NCBI GenBank assembly: GCA_016298185.1
Contig: JAEDDA010000015.1
Location: 1-27,250, forward strand
DNA length: 27,250 bases
DNA from: Bacilli bacterium
GTDB lineage: Bacteria > Bacillota_I > Bacilli_A > RFN20 > CAG-826
Direction: 5' to 3'
Position 1 is the stretch's first letter, and the number at the start of each line of letters is the position of its first letter. The translations under genes were made by a program, and so were the position numbers. The notes under the pieces were generated by a model. That model had not been told where the DNA came from. It saw nothing but the letters and a program-made list of their open reading frames with translations, and did not search any database. Shown one piece after another: positions 1-9,700 of the stretch.

Positions 1-20
1 TCAAATGTCAAATGTGACAT
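1..20 (-). CDS. Start of a divergent gene, truncated by the window edge
   Basis: Read on the minus strand, an ATG at 20-18 opens a frame (M-S-H-L-T-F) that runs off the window. It is preceded by a strong AAAAGGAGG Shine-Dalgarno about 10 bases upstream (rc of 31-39) and by a TATAAT at 62-57. That layout fits a short leader of about 30 bases. Nothing can be said about the product from six codons. Its position, divergent from the beta-glucan operon, is where a local regulator is often found, but this is inference only. The start overlaps an inverted repeat (5-10 with 15-20). Confidence 0.35.
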
Positions 21-56
21 AAAAATTAAACCTCCTTTTGCCTACAGGAGAATTTA

Positions 57-62
57 ATTATA
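57..62 (-). promoter_or_regulatory. Candidate -10 box of the divergent minus-strand gene
   Basis: A perfect TATAAT on the minus strand lies about 37 bases upstream of the ATG at 20 and about 18 bases upstream of its AGGAGG. No convincing -35 hexamer is visible, so this rests on the -10 and its placement. Confidence 0.3.
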
Positions 63-148
63 ACTTATCAGACTAAAATCCTGTTTTTGAGTAAAACCAG
101 AATTTACTCTGAGAATTCACAAGTTTATAAATTAGTAAACATAATAAC

Positions 149-177
149 TTGTAAAACAAAAAGAAACATTGTAATAT
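149..177 (+). promoter_or_regulatory. Candidate promoter of the beta-glucan operon
   Basis: TTGTAA (149-154), a 17-base spacer and TAATAT (172-177) form a plausible sigma-A promoter starting transcription near 184. A second perfect TATAAT at 212-217 lacks a good -35 and could be an alternative start. The LacI-type operator at 186-201 sits just downstream of the first start and in the -35/spacer region of the second, so either promoter would be controlled by it. Confidence 0.45.
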
Positions 178-185
178 AAAAATCA

Positions 186-201
186 AGGAAAACGATTTCC
201 T
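186..201. promoter_or_regulatory. LacI/CcpA-type operator
   Basis: The 16-base site AGGAAAACGATTTCCT is an inverted repeat with 7 of 8 base pairs matched around a central CG. This is the signature geometry of LacI-family operators, including CcpA cre sites, which have AAnCGnTT-like cores. It sits between the candidate promoter and the first gene of the sugar operon, where a bound repressor would block transcription. No LacI-family gene is visible in the window, so the cognate protein is unknown. Confidence 0.5.
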
Positions 202-252
202 AAAAAGTCTATATAATAGGAATCAAACAAACACACATAAAGAGGTAATCTT

Positions 253-1692
253 ATGAGCAAGAAATTTTTCATTCTCCCACTTGTTATGGCAACTGGTTTT
301 TTATGCTTAACTGGTTGTGATAAAGGGGTTAATAGAGGAGTGAACGAACTTTATATCACCGTTTATGATGGTGGATATGGCACAAAATGGATTGACGAAG
401 TTTCCAAACAATACGAAGCTGCGACAGGTGTTAAAGTCATATGGAGCGCTGATCAAAGTATTTTAGAAAGAATGGATTCTGAACTCGATGCCCCAGAAAG
501 CGATATTTATATGTCACATGATATTAGATGGCAAGAATACGCTGAATCCGGCCAATTAGAAGTCTTAGATGATTTATATGAAAGTAAAGTCGAAGGTACT
601 GACAAAACATTTAAAGAAAGACTCTGTCAAGGTGCGGAAGAAGTCTCTAGATTAGAAGACGGCCATTATTACAAAGTGTGTTATACACAGGGTGCTGGTG
701 GTTTTGTTTATAACATGGATATGTTTGAAGCAAACGGCTGGTCAGTGCCAACAACATATAACGAGCTCAAAACATTATGCCAAACAATTGTTAACGCTCA
801 TATTACAACTGAAGATTTAAATACAGTCGTTCCAATTGCTTGGAGTGGCGCTGATAGAGAATACTATTGGGACTACATCGTCTTTGAATGGTGGGCACAA
901 TTAGGTGGTGCAGAAGCTATCAATCAATATAAAGCTTATATGGGCGATGATGGTAAATATAACACAGGCTACCAAGTTTACAATCCTGCAACAAACCATA
1001 AAGAATTTGTTCAAGCTTATAAACTTTGGCATGAACTTATCGCCCAAAATCAATCTTTTAGCAATGAAAATCCACAATCCGCAAAATTAGTTCAAGCAAA
1101 TAGTATGTTTGCTAATGGACAAGCAGCAATGATTCCATATGCTCAATGGGCAAAATATGAAATTCAACAAAACTCTGGTACTCAATTTAATTTTGATATC
1201 GCAATGATGAAAACACCAAGAGTGGAAGGTGCGAAAGGCGACTTCAACTTCAACGTCGGTTTTGGTGATTCCATCATTATCCCAAACAATATTCCAGAAT
1301 CTTCCAAAGAAACCGCAAAAGATTTCTTAAGATACTTAGCTGGCGCAGAAGCTTGCAAAACATTTGTTAAAGAAGCTAGAGGTGCTTTCTTAGCATTCGA
1401 TTATTCCATCGTTGATTTAGACGAATTATTAACCGATACTTATGTGAAATCTATATATGATAAGTTAACACAATGTACACAAGTTAATATTTGTTCTATG
1501 AACCCTGTTGCTTATATCAATGGTTCTTCCATCATGCCATGGATTGGAAATGAATATTACTATTCCAAAGCATTTGCGGAACCAAGCAACACTAATTATC
1601 AAGCTACAGCAGTGGGCAATACCATTTATTCCAAGGCACAAGCTGGTTGGGGCTCCTGGGTTAGATTGGCGGGCTTCGGACCAAACGATTAA
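253..1692 (+). CDS. Sugar ABC transporter substrate-binding lipoprotein
   Basis: This is a 479-aa extracellular solute-binding protein of the MalE/UgpB (SBP_bac_1) type, the receptor of an oligosaccharide importer. The N-terminus has a basic start, a hydrophobic segment and the lipobox L-T-G-C with Cys22, so it is a membrane-tethered lipoprotein. The mature start (LYITVYDGGYGTKW, then a YEAATGVKV segment) and the FANGQAAM segment are typical of the family. It opens the operon with AGAGG upstream of the ATG. The permease gene follows after 22 bases. The ligand cannot be read from sequence. The neighbouring GH16 enzymes and the glucan phosphorylase suggest beta-glucan oligosaccharides. Family call is confident; ligand is inferred. 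Confidence 0.93.
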   Translation: MSKKFFILPLVMATGFLCLTGCDKGVNRGVNELYITVYDGGYGTKWIDEVSKQYEAATGVKVIWSADQSILERMDSELDAPESDIYMSHDIRWQEYAESGQLEVLDDLYESKVEGTDKTFKERLCQGAEEVSRLEDGHYYKVCYTQGAGGFVYNMDMFEANGWSVPTTYNELKTLCQTIVNAHITTEDLNTVVPIAWSGADREYYWDYIVFEWWAQLGGAEAINQYKAYMGDDGKYNTGYQVYNPATNHKEFVQAYKLWHELIAQNQSFSNENPQSAKLVQANSMFANGQAAMIPYAQWAKYEIQQNSGTQFNFDIAMMKTPRVEGAKGDFNFNVGFGDSIIIPNNIPESSKETAKDFLRYLAGAEACKTFVKEARGAFLAFDYSIVDLDELLTDTYVKSIYDKLTQCTQVNICSMNPVAYINGSSIMPWIGNEYYYSKAFAEPSNTNYQATAVGNTIYSKAQAGWGSWVRLAGFGPND

Positions 1693-1714
1693 TTATTTAT
1701 ATTAAAAGGACCAT

Positions 1715-2665
1715 ATGACACGTATTATTGAAGAACATAATACTTCTAATCGTCCAAGAAGAAAAAGACGCTTTCTAAAGGCGAGTACGATATTCGTTAT
1801 CGTCATGCTCGCTTATAGCGTACTTCACTTCTTACTTATGTGGGTGGGTGTTAATTTCAACTCCATCCTTTTGTCCTTTAAATCTTATAACCGTAATGGC
1901 ACATACTCCTGGCTCACAGGAAGCAGATTCTTTGAGAACTTTGAAATGATCTTTACTAACATCGGCAAAGATGTTGATAACTATCGTTCTATGTTATTCT
2001 CTTCACTCGCCTTCCTCGTAGTTAGCTGCTTTGTGACATTACCAATTTCCTTGTTCTTCTCATACTTCATTTTTAAGAAGATTTTAGCTAATGGATTCTT
2101 CAAAGTTATCTTCTTCTTACCAAGCATTATTCCGTTAATCATATTAACCACAATTTACTCTATCTCCGTAGGAGACAATGGTCCTGTGGGACAATTATTA
2201 AATGCCATAGGAATTAATTCCGCGAATCTATTCCTGACGCACCAAAGTTCCTCTTGGATGATATGGATATTCTGTGTCTGGGCGGGTATTGGTTATGATG
2301 TCATTTTATTAACCGCAGGTATGTCCCGTATTCCTAGAGATATCCTTGAATCCTGTAAGATGGATGGCGTTCCATCCTTCTGGGAATTCATTAGAATTGT
2401 TATCCCATTAACTTGGTCGACAGTTACCACATTGTTCATCTTTGGTATGATGTCAGTCTTTACTGTTTTCTTACAGCCTTGGTATTTAGCACCAAAAGTT
2501 AATACCACTTGGACAATTGGCACAAATATTTACTTTGCATCTAAAGGCGGAAGAGCACTTAACGCTCCTGCAGCATTGGGCTTGTTTTATTCCGTTATCG
2601 GCGCACCAATCATCGTTGGTACCCGTGCTTTACTTAACAAATTCTTCGGGGAGGTTAGTTACTAA
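1715..2665 (+). CDS. Sugar ABC transporter permease, MalF-type
   Basis: This 316-aa integral membrane permease has about six hydrophobic helices (near residues 24-48, 95-120, 128-150, 180-201, 235-255 and 285-305). It carries the binding-protein-dependent-transport EAA loop around residues 205-232 (E212, then D217-G218, ending in IP), which docks on the ATPase. A basic cytoplasmic N-terminus (RPRRKRR) precedes the first helix. The start is supported by AAAGGA just upstream. The stop overlaps the next ATG by one base (TAATG), so the two permeases are translationally coupled, as is usual for MalF/MalG pairs. Confidence 0.93.
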   Translation: MTRIIEEHNTSNRPRRKRRFLKASTIFVIVMLAYSVLHFLLMWVGVNFNSILLSFKSYNRNGTYSWLTGSRFFENFEMIFTNIGKDVDNYRSMLFSSLAFLVVSCFVTLPISLFFSYFIFKKILANGFFKVIFFLPSIIPLIILTTIYSISVGDNGPVGQLLNAIGINSANLFLTHQSSSWMIWIFCVWAGIGYDVILLTAGMSRIPRDILESCKMDGVPSFWEFIRIVIPLTWSTVTTLFIFGMMSVFTVFLQPWYLAPKVNTTWTIGTNIYFASKGGRALNAPAALGLFYSVIGAPIIVGTRALLNKFFGEVSY

Positions 2666-3612
2666 TGGCGTCATTTGGTTATACCTTCCGTAAAGCTTGG
2701 AGAAAGAAAAGAGATGATCTCCGCCAAGCAAAATACACTCGTGAACATGATGTTCTCTTTAAGAGAAAAGGTGCCACAAAAGCCTTATTTATCTTCATGT
2801 TTGTCATTTTAACAATATTTGTTATCTCATTTATCTTCCCATTCGCTTGGATTTTAATGAATGCCTTTAAACCAACAAGTGAATTTGGTCTTAATATGAT
2901 GGGATGGCCAAAGACATTTACATTCCAAAACTTCATTGATGCATTCACATTTAGAGATGCGACGACCAAAAACAAATCCATCTTAGAAATGTTAGCCATG
3001 ACAGTGGTGATCGCCGGATTAGGCACTTTAGTAACAGTGTTTACATCTACCTCCGCAGCATATGTTGTTGCTAAATATAAGTTTTTTGGTAGAAATGTCA
3101 TCTTTGCAGTAGTTATCTTCTCCCTTATTGTTCCTATCGTTGGATCTTTACCATCACAAATGCAGATGATGAAAAATGTCCTTCACTTAGACGGAACAGT
3201 CATAGGTTGTATCTTCATCTATTCCGGTGGTTTTGGTGCGAACTTCTTATTACTTTATTCATTCTTTAAAAACTTATCTTGGACATATGTTGAAGCCGCG
3301 AAGGTTGACGGGGCAAATGATTTTATCATTTTCTTCCGTATCATCATCCCAATGGCTAAAGGTCCAATTATCGCTATTTCAATTATTCAATTAATCGGTT
3401 TATGGAATGACTATCAAACTCCTTCCATTTACTTACCAAAATACCCAACTTTAGCAGTGGGTTTACAATTCTTATTCGATAAGATGCAAACGATGTCTTA
3501 TCCGATGATGTTCGCTACGATCATCATCGCTATATTACCAATTCTTATTCTCTTCACTGTCTTCTCTAAGACCATTATGGAGAATACTTCCGTTGGCGGA
3601 TTAAAAGGGTAG
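2665..3612 (+). CDS. Sugar ABC transporter permease, MalG-type
   Basis: This 315-aa protein is the partner inner-membrane permease. It has a long basic N-terminal tail (residues 1-38), about six membrane helices, and a clear EAA loop at 209-232 (E210-A-A-K-V-D215-G216, ending IIIP). The C-terminus ends with the GGLKG sequence typical of CUT1-class MalG permeases, which import oligosaccharides. Its start overlaps the MalF-type gene. It ends in TAG and is followed by a weak 6-bp hairpin (3615-3630) before the next gene, which has its own very strong ribosome site. Confidence 0.93.
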   Translation: MASFGYTFRKAWRKKRDDLRQAKYTREHDVLFKRKGATKALFIFMFVILTIFVISFIFPFAWILMNAFKPTSEFGLNMMGWPKTFTFQNFIDAFTFRDATTKNKSILEMLAMTVVIAGLGTLVTVFTSTSAAYVVAKYKFFGRNVIFAVVIFSLIVPIVGSLPSQMQMMKNVLHLDGTVIGCIFIYSGGFGANFLLLYSFFKNLSWTYVEAAKVDGANDFIIFFRIIIPMAKGPIIAISIIQLIGLWNDYQTPSIYLPKYPTLAVGLQFLFDKMQTMSYPMMFATIIIAILPILILFTVFSKTIMENTSVGGLKG

Positions 3613-3614
3613 TT

Positions 3615-3630
3615 AGATTCTCTAGAATCT
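3615..3630 (+). repeat. Short hairpin between transporter and surface-protein genes
   Basis: AGATTC (3615-3620) pairs with GAATCT (3625-3630) around a 4-base loop. No U-run follows, so it is not a canonical terminator. It may mark mRNA processing or a stability boundary between the permease genes and the lipoprotein genes. The next gene has AAGGAGG at 3664-3670, eight bases before its ATG. Confidence 0.3.
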
Positions 3631-3677
3631 TCTATATAAAATCAAATTTCATATCCCATAAATAAGGAGGAAAAAAT

Positions 3678-5204
3678 ATGAAATCAAAATTATTAGTATT
3701 AAGCGCAGCGCTAATGCTAGTACTCTGCGGATGTCAACCAAAGGGCAATGACTTTGTCCCAGATGACAATCCTGGTGGAGATGTCACTCCTGGTATCGTT
3801 CATGTCACAAGCGTTTCTTTGAATCAAACAAGCGCGACATTAAACATCGGTGATACTCTTACTCTTCAAGCAACCGTTTTACCAGAAAATGCCACAAACA
3901 AAGGTGTTAGTTGGTCCGCTTCAAATGGTAATGTCTCGGTTGATGATGGTTTAGTTACAGCTTTGCAAGCTGGTACAGCAACCGTTACCGCTACATCATT
4001 AGATGGAAGCATTTCCGCAACTTGTGATATCACAGTTAACGCCGAAGCAGTCGAAGAAACAATTGGCTTTTCCGGCGAAGCTGAAAAAGCAGCAAACACA
4101 TGGGTTTATTGGAATGACCAAAACTGGTGCGGTTCAACTGTTACTGTTGAAACACATAAAAAAGTCGGCAACACCATAACATTTGGTTATACAGTCGCTG
4201 CTGGTAATTGTGACTTTGGTTTCCAAGTCTTCTATAAGAGATCTTCCTTAAACGAAGGTGCCTCTTATCGTTTGACTGCGAATATTAATTCTCAAAAAGC
4301 TGGCACGGTTAAATTAAATGGCACTCCAGTGGAATTATCCGTTGGTGATAACAATGTTGAAGTTAAATACGTTGAAGGTGGTGCAACAGCATCCAGCTTC
4401 CAACTTGTCGTTCCAACATCTATGGGAAGCAACACATTAGTTATTAACAACTATGAATGGGAAGGCATCTTAGATATTCCAGGTGCTGTCGCAGTCGATG
4501 TTGCTAATAGCAAGATTAACTTCTCCGCTGTCGATGGTGCTGCTAACTATTTAGTAAAATACTATACAGAAGGTAAAGCACTTCTCGGTTCTGAAACAGT
4601 TGCCGCAAGTGGCGCAACATTAACACAATTGCCAACCACAAATGGTAATTACTATCTTTCTGTTACTGCTAAGAGCAGCTTAGATCCAAAATATGATTCT
4701 ATTGAATCAGCGTTAGTTTTATTCAAAATCGGTAATGAAGCAATCGTCCCAGCCGGTGGAGTAAAAACTAATATGGAATTTGGTGAGGAAAACAATCTCC
4801 CATTAAACAAATTCGTTTATTGGGCTGCTGATGCTGCATTCAATCTCGGTGGTTCCGTTACAGTTGCTCCAGGTAATGCTTATACTGAAGAAGGTTTGGT
4901 CCATGTTCAATATACCGCAACAGGTAATTGTTCGTTCGGCTTACAAATCTTCTATAAGAACCCAGAATTAACAAATGGTACAACATATAAAGTTTCCTTC
5001 AAAATGAAGGTTTCTGTTGCAGGTAGTACGTACCATGTCTCTAATACAGAAATTAACAAAACATTAGCAGCAGATACATGGACTGATGTCGAATATGAAT
5101 ATACTGAAGTAGCTAACAAGGCTTCTTTAGCAGTCATTATTCCATGTGATGTTGCTTCTGCAAACACAGTTGAATTAAAAGGCTTCAGCTGGACAGCAAA
5201 ATAA
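3678..5204 (+). CDS. Surface lipoprotein: Big2, CBM-like, FN3-like, CBM-like
   Basis: This 508-aa secreted lipoprotein has lipobox L-C-G-C (Cys19) and a short Pro/Gly/Asp linker, then four modules. A Big_2 bacterial Ig-like domain spans about 42-120. A beta-sandwich module A spans about 126-263. An FN3-like segment spans about 266-352. Module B, about 362-508, is a second copy of A. The two copies share NTWVYW/NKFVYW (140-145, 377-382) and GNCDFGFQVFYK/GNCSFGLQIFYK (176-187, 416-427). No catalytic motif is seen. The aromatic-rich jelly-roll-like repeats resemble CBM4/9/16-type binding modules, so glucan binding at the cell surface is the likely role. That is inference; the exact CBM family is not recognised. 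Confidence 0.8.
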   Translation: MKSKLLVLSAALMLVLCGCQPKGNDFVPDDNPGGDVTPGIVHVTSVSLNQTSATLNIGDTLTLQATVLPENATNKGVSWSASNGNVSVDDGLVTALQAGTATVTATSLDGSISATCDITVNAEAVEETIGFSGEAEKAANTWVYWNDQNWCGSTVTVETHKKVGNTITFGYTVAAGNCDFGFQVFYKRSSLNEGASYRLTANINSQKAGTVKLNGTPVELSVGDNNVEVKYVEGGATASSFQLVVPTSMGSNTLVINNYEWEGILDIPGAVAVDVANSKINFSAVDGAANYLVKYYTEGKALLGSETVAASGATLTQLPTTNGNYYLSVTAKSSLDPKYDSIESALVLFKIGNEAIVPAGGVKTNMEFGEENNLPLNKFVYWAADAAFNLGGSVTVAPGNAYTEEGLVHVQYTATGNCSFGLQIFYKNPELTNGTTYKVSFKMKVSVAGSTYHVSNTEINKTLAADTWTDVEYEYTEVANKASLAVIIPCDVASANTVELKGFSWTAK

Positions 5205-5229
5205 TTAATAATCACGAGGCTATACACGT

Positions 5230-6648
5230 ATGAAACGATTAAAATCTTTAATTATATTTCCATTTTTGCTTCTAGCTTCTTTGACTGCTTGTGGTGGTAA
5301 AAGCGGCCTTTCATGGAAAAGTGGTGACAAAGTATATTACGACCGTATTATCTTTGATACATCCGATGAAACCGCTGATAATCCACACATCTATTTAGGT
5401 GTTAAGGATTCAATTAAAACAGTCAAATTAGGAAGAGATGAGATCAAATTCGGATACTCCGGAAAAGTTTTAACTCTCCCTGCAGAAGCATTAAGAAAAG
5501 TTGGTGCGGGTGAAAGGACTGCAAACGTCACATTCAAAAGTGGCAAAAAGATGTCCGTTGATATCTTTAACGCAACCAAGTTCATCAAAACCGCGGAAGA
5601 CTTCCAAAGTATTGGTGCTTCTAAAAAAGCATGTGAAGGATATTATATCCTCGCAAATGATATTGATTGCTCATCAATTTCTAACTTTGAACCAATAGGT
5701 CAATATTTCTCTGAAGAAGATCCAACAAACTTCTATTTCCACGGCATTTTAGATGGTGATGGCTTTGCCATTAAGAATGTTACTTGTTCTTATTCTGATA
5801 GTCCAAGAGGCACATCTGATCAAAACTATCCATCTAACTATGATGTTTGGTCCGGAAATCCAAAATTTGAAAACGAAGCCCACCAAGCCGGCGATAACAT
5901 AGGTATTTTCCAAGTTATCGGTAGTTCTGGTGTTGTGAAAAACATCGCCTTCGATAACTGTAAAGTTCACGGAAGAACTATTGTTGGTGTTGTCGCGGGC
6001 AATAATATGGGGCATGCAGAAAACATTCTCATCAATAGTAACTGTTCCGTTTTAATGGATACACACTTTTATGATGATGACTGTAATACCGGTGCGGCAT
6101 TTGGTATTGTCGCTGGTTCTGGTAGTGTCAAAAACGTCATTAGTCTAACTTCTAATGTTCGTATCCAAGACATCTATGAAGACTATGGTCCAGACTACGC
6201 TGGTAAAGACGGCAATGGTTGGGATCACCCCGCTGGTGAAGGTAATACCGCGAACTGGTGGAGATTTGCTGGTGTTAGCAAACCAATGCCAGATAGTGAA
6301 ACTAAGATTACCGATAGTAACGGCAAACAATCTAACGGCGTTTATTCCGTCGTTGGTAAATGCTGGGGTCAAACTCAAGACTCTATCGGCGCCGCATTTA
6401 AAGTGACACCTTATGGTGAATCTCAATTTGATGTCGCATTTGGACATACACACACCGCGGTTAACAAACCAACATCTGGTGATTCAGATTTAGGCTCTAT
6501 TGAGAATTGTAATGTCTTTACATCCACAAACTTAAAGAAAGCTGCAACTTATGAAGGATATAACTTCAGCGCAGATATTTGGAACATTGCGGATGGCAGC
6601 TTCCCAACTCTCAAACACAACATTAATCGTTACGATATAGCTAAATAA
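5230..6648 (+). CDS. GLUG-type beta-helix surface lipoprotein
   Basis: This 472-aa lipoprotein has lipobox L-T-A-C (Cys21). Residues about 26-115 form a small beta-rich domain. From about 117 it has the classic entry of GLUG/right-handed beta-helix surface proteins: an 'A-E-D-F-Q-S-I' start, a Y-I-L-A-N-D-I-D segment, then FEPIG and a G-x-L-D-G-D-G-F-A-I-K-N-V turn. Repeating rungs such as GVVKNIAFDNCKV and GSVKNVISL follow. No polysaccharide lyase or hydrolase residues could be assigned. Lying between a glucan-binding-type lipoprotein and a glucan phosphorylase, it is probably a surface binding or adhesion component of the same system. It could also be an undescribed enzyme. Confidence 0.7.
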   Translation: MKRLKSLIIFPFLLLASLTACGGKSGLSWKSGDKVYYDRIIFDTSDETADNPHIYLGVKDSIKTVKLGRDEIKFGYSGKVLTLPAEALRKVGAGERTANVTFKSGKKMSVDIFNATKFIKTAEDFQSIGASKKACEGYYILANDIDCSSISNFEPIGQYFSEEDPTNFYFHGILDGDGFAIKNVTCSYSDSPRGTSDQNYPSNYDVWSGNPKFENEAHQAGDNIGIFQVIGSSGVVKNIAFDNCKVHGRTIVGVVAGNNMGHAENILINSNCSVLMDTHFYDDDCNTGAAFGIVAGSGSVKNVISLTSNVRIQDIYEDYGPDYAGKDGNGWDHPAGEGNTANWWRFAGVSKPMPDSETKITDSNGKQSNGVYSVVGKCWGQTQDSIGAAFKVTPYGESQFDVAFGHTHTAVNKPTSGDSDLGSIENCNVFTSTNLKKAATYEGYNFSADIWNIADGSFPTLKHNINRYDIAK

Positions 6649-6659
6649 CTACAAAAGAT

Positions 6660-6686
6660 AGGGTGGGGCTAACCACGCTTCACCCT
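6660..6686 (+). repeat. Intergenic hairpin before the phosphorylase gene
   Basis: AGGGTG (6660-6665) pairs with CACCCT (6681-6686). An alternative GTGG/CCAC pairing (6663-6666 with 6673-6676) competes with it. Only UUU follows, so termination would be weak. The hairpin ends three bases before the GAGG ribosome site (6689-6692), so it could tune phosphorylase expression relative to the surface lipoproteins. Confidence 0.4.
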
Positions 6687-6700
6687 TTGAGGATATTATT

Positions 6701-9700
6701 ATGGTCAAGTATTATTTTGAAGGATCAACCTTTGTTATAGAAGATTATCAACACGCAAAGAAGTTTTCCTCCTTTTTACCTGCGATGGCAGGACAAGATG
6801 GAAAGCCCCTTTGGGCATTCTATACGAACGTTGGTCAATGTATGGGTGGATTCGGTGTTAATAATAAAGAAACACCAATTACTCCTTTTGACTCAGCCAC
6901 ACTTGCTTACCAAAATATCCCTGTTAAATCATTTAGAACATTTTTAAAGATCAATGGTGTGAACCATGCATTATTTGAAGATAAATCCTCTGCTTTAAGA
7001 ACATTAAAAATCAATAAATCCAATTTCTCCATTATCGAAGAAAGTGATGATTACAAAGTAGAGATTACATATTCCACAGTTAGTCATAGAAACTACGCTG
7101 GTTTAATTAGAAACTTCAAAATCACCAATAAAACCGATAAAGAAGTGAAATATGAATTATGCGATGGTTTACCAGTATTCTTTCCATTAGGATTATCTAA
7201 TTTCTGCTACAAAGAAATGGTGTCACTTATGGGTGCGTATTGCGAAATCGATTTAAATGACAAAGCACCATTTGTGAAATTTAAAACAAGTACAGGTGAT
7301 AACTCTGTCGTTGAACTCGCACATAATGGTAATGGCTTTGTGTCTATTGATCAAAATGGTAATCGTTTAGATAACATCGTGGAGTTATACCAAGTATTCG
7401 AAGATGACTCCGCATTAATCAAACCAAATGGTTGGTTAAATAAAGGCGTCGAATTATTAAAAGAAGAACAACAACTCGAAAATCACTTACCATGTGCTTT
7501 CTCCGTTAGTGCATTCTCTTTAAAAATAGGAGCCTCTTACGAGTTTTCTACCCTTTATGGTTCATTTAATAATGTTAGCGAGTTTAACGCCGCAGCGGGC
7601 TCATTTAGTGTGAAATCCGCGAAAGAAATGGTTTTAGAAACCGAACAACTCGTGAAATCTTATTTGCCACAAGGAATTAAGACGAGCAATCCATTATTTG
7701 ACGAATATATCGCTCAATCTCTTTTAGATAACAACTTAAGAGGTGGTTTCCCAATTATCTTAGATGACAAAAATGGCGGGCAACCTTATTACATCTTCTC
7801 CCGTAAACACGGAGATATGGAAAGGGACTACAACGCATTTAATATCCCAAGTACTTACTTCTCTTCTGGTCCAGGTAATTTTAGAGATGTGAACCAAAAT
7901 AGAAGAAGTGACTTATATTTCATCAACCAAATCAAAGATTATAATATAAAAATCTTCTTCTCGTTGATCCAAATGGATGGTCAAAACCCATTAACTGTTA
8001 AACCATTAGTGTTCAAGAAGAATGATAACTTTAACGAATCAATCCTTAATGGTTTAGAAGTTAAAGACAAAATCTTAGAACTAGTCAGTAAAGGCAGCCA
8101 ACCAGGTAATATCTACACCTTACTCAAAGACAATAATGTGAAGAACGCAGATGATGTGTTTGCAAATATTTTAAATAACTGTCATCAAGAAATATCCGCG
8201 AGCTTTTCTGAAGGATATTGGATTGATCACTGGACATACAATGTCGACTTACTTGAAAATTATTTAAGTGTTTATCCAGATAAGATGGAAGAACTCTTAT
8301 TTAACAATGACTATAAATACTTCCATTCACTTGTCTATGTGAATCCAAGAAGTGAAAAATATTGCTATGTATCTGATAACAAGATTAGGCAATATGGCGC
8401 GATCGACTTAGCTGCCTTAAAAGCGGAAAACGAAAAGAATGGCTTAAAAGGCGACGAAACCTTATGGAAGAAAGACCAAAACGGCAATGAAATTAAAGTT
8501 TCTTTAGCCAGTAAAATCTTTAACTTATGTTTAATTAAATTCTCTACACTTGATGCTCACCAAATGGGTATTGAGATGGAATGCGAAAAACCAGGTTGGA
8601 ATGATGCAATGAATGGTTTACCAGGATTATTCGCTTCTGCGATGAGTGAATCCATTGAATTATTAAGACTTGTTGATTTTGCCATTGATAACTTCAAAGG
8701 TTATGAAGATAAAGACATCGCTTTAATGGATGAACAATATCAGTTATACGAATCCGTTAGAGATGGCGTTAAAGACTTATTAAATAATAAACTCTCTCAA
8801 TTTAAATATTGGGATAAAGTGACGACTTCTAGAGAACAACTCAGAAAGAACACTCACTTAATCGCAGTTAACTCAAATAAGAATATCTCTATCAAAGAAT
8901 CTTTAGTTCTTTTAAAAGAAATGAGAAATATCTTATCTAAAGGTATCTTAGAAGCGAAGAAACTTGGTGGTGGAATTATTCCAAGTTACATCATTAATGA
9001 TGTTTCTAAATATGAAATCACCGATAAAGTTAATCACTTAGGATATAAAGTTGTTAAACCATTAGAATTCACACAAAGGCTCATTCCTTACTTCTTAGAA
9101 GCAAGTGCGAGAATGGCAAAATTAGGTGATGGATTCTTTGGTGAAAAAGATTATGAACTCATCTATAAAAGTGGACTTCGCGATCAAAAATTAGGTTTCT
9201 ATAAAACATGTGATGATATCGAAGAGGCTCCATTTGAAATTGGCCGAGTTCATGCATTTACTAAAGGTTGGTTAGAAAGAGAATGTAACTTCCTACATAT
9301 GTGTTATAAATATCTTTTAGGTCTTTTAAAAGCGGGTCTATATGAACGTTTCTATGAAGAAATGAAAATTAATTTTGTTTATAACATGGATCCATATGTC
9401 TACGGCAGAAGCCCAATTGAAAACTCCAGCTTTATTGTTCCAACATGTAATCCAAATATAAGAATGCACGGTCAAGGACAATTCGCGAGATTAACTGGAG
9501 CGAACGCAGAAATTTTAGATATGTTCTATATTATGTTCTTAGGTGAAAGAGCGTTCTCTTTTGAGAATGGTGTCTTAAAATTCACTCCTTCACCAAGATT
9601 AAGCAAAGAATTCTTTGATGAAAATGATGAAGTTAGTTACCCATTATTCAATAAATGTATTATCACTATTCACAATCCTCAAAGAATTGATTTATATAAT

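Noticed and set aside
2679..3101. 140-aa minus-strand open frame
   Set aside because: It is fully inside the MalG-type permease gene on the other strand, with no ribosome site or recognisable product. Treated as a shadow of the real gene.
3866..4099. Antisense open frame under the Big2 domain
   Set aside because: The plus strand shows a lipobox, Big2 and repeated modules in one frame. The antisense frame has no support.
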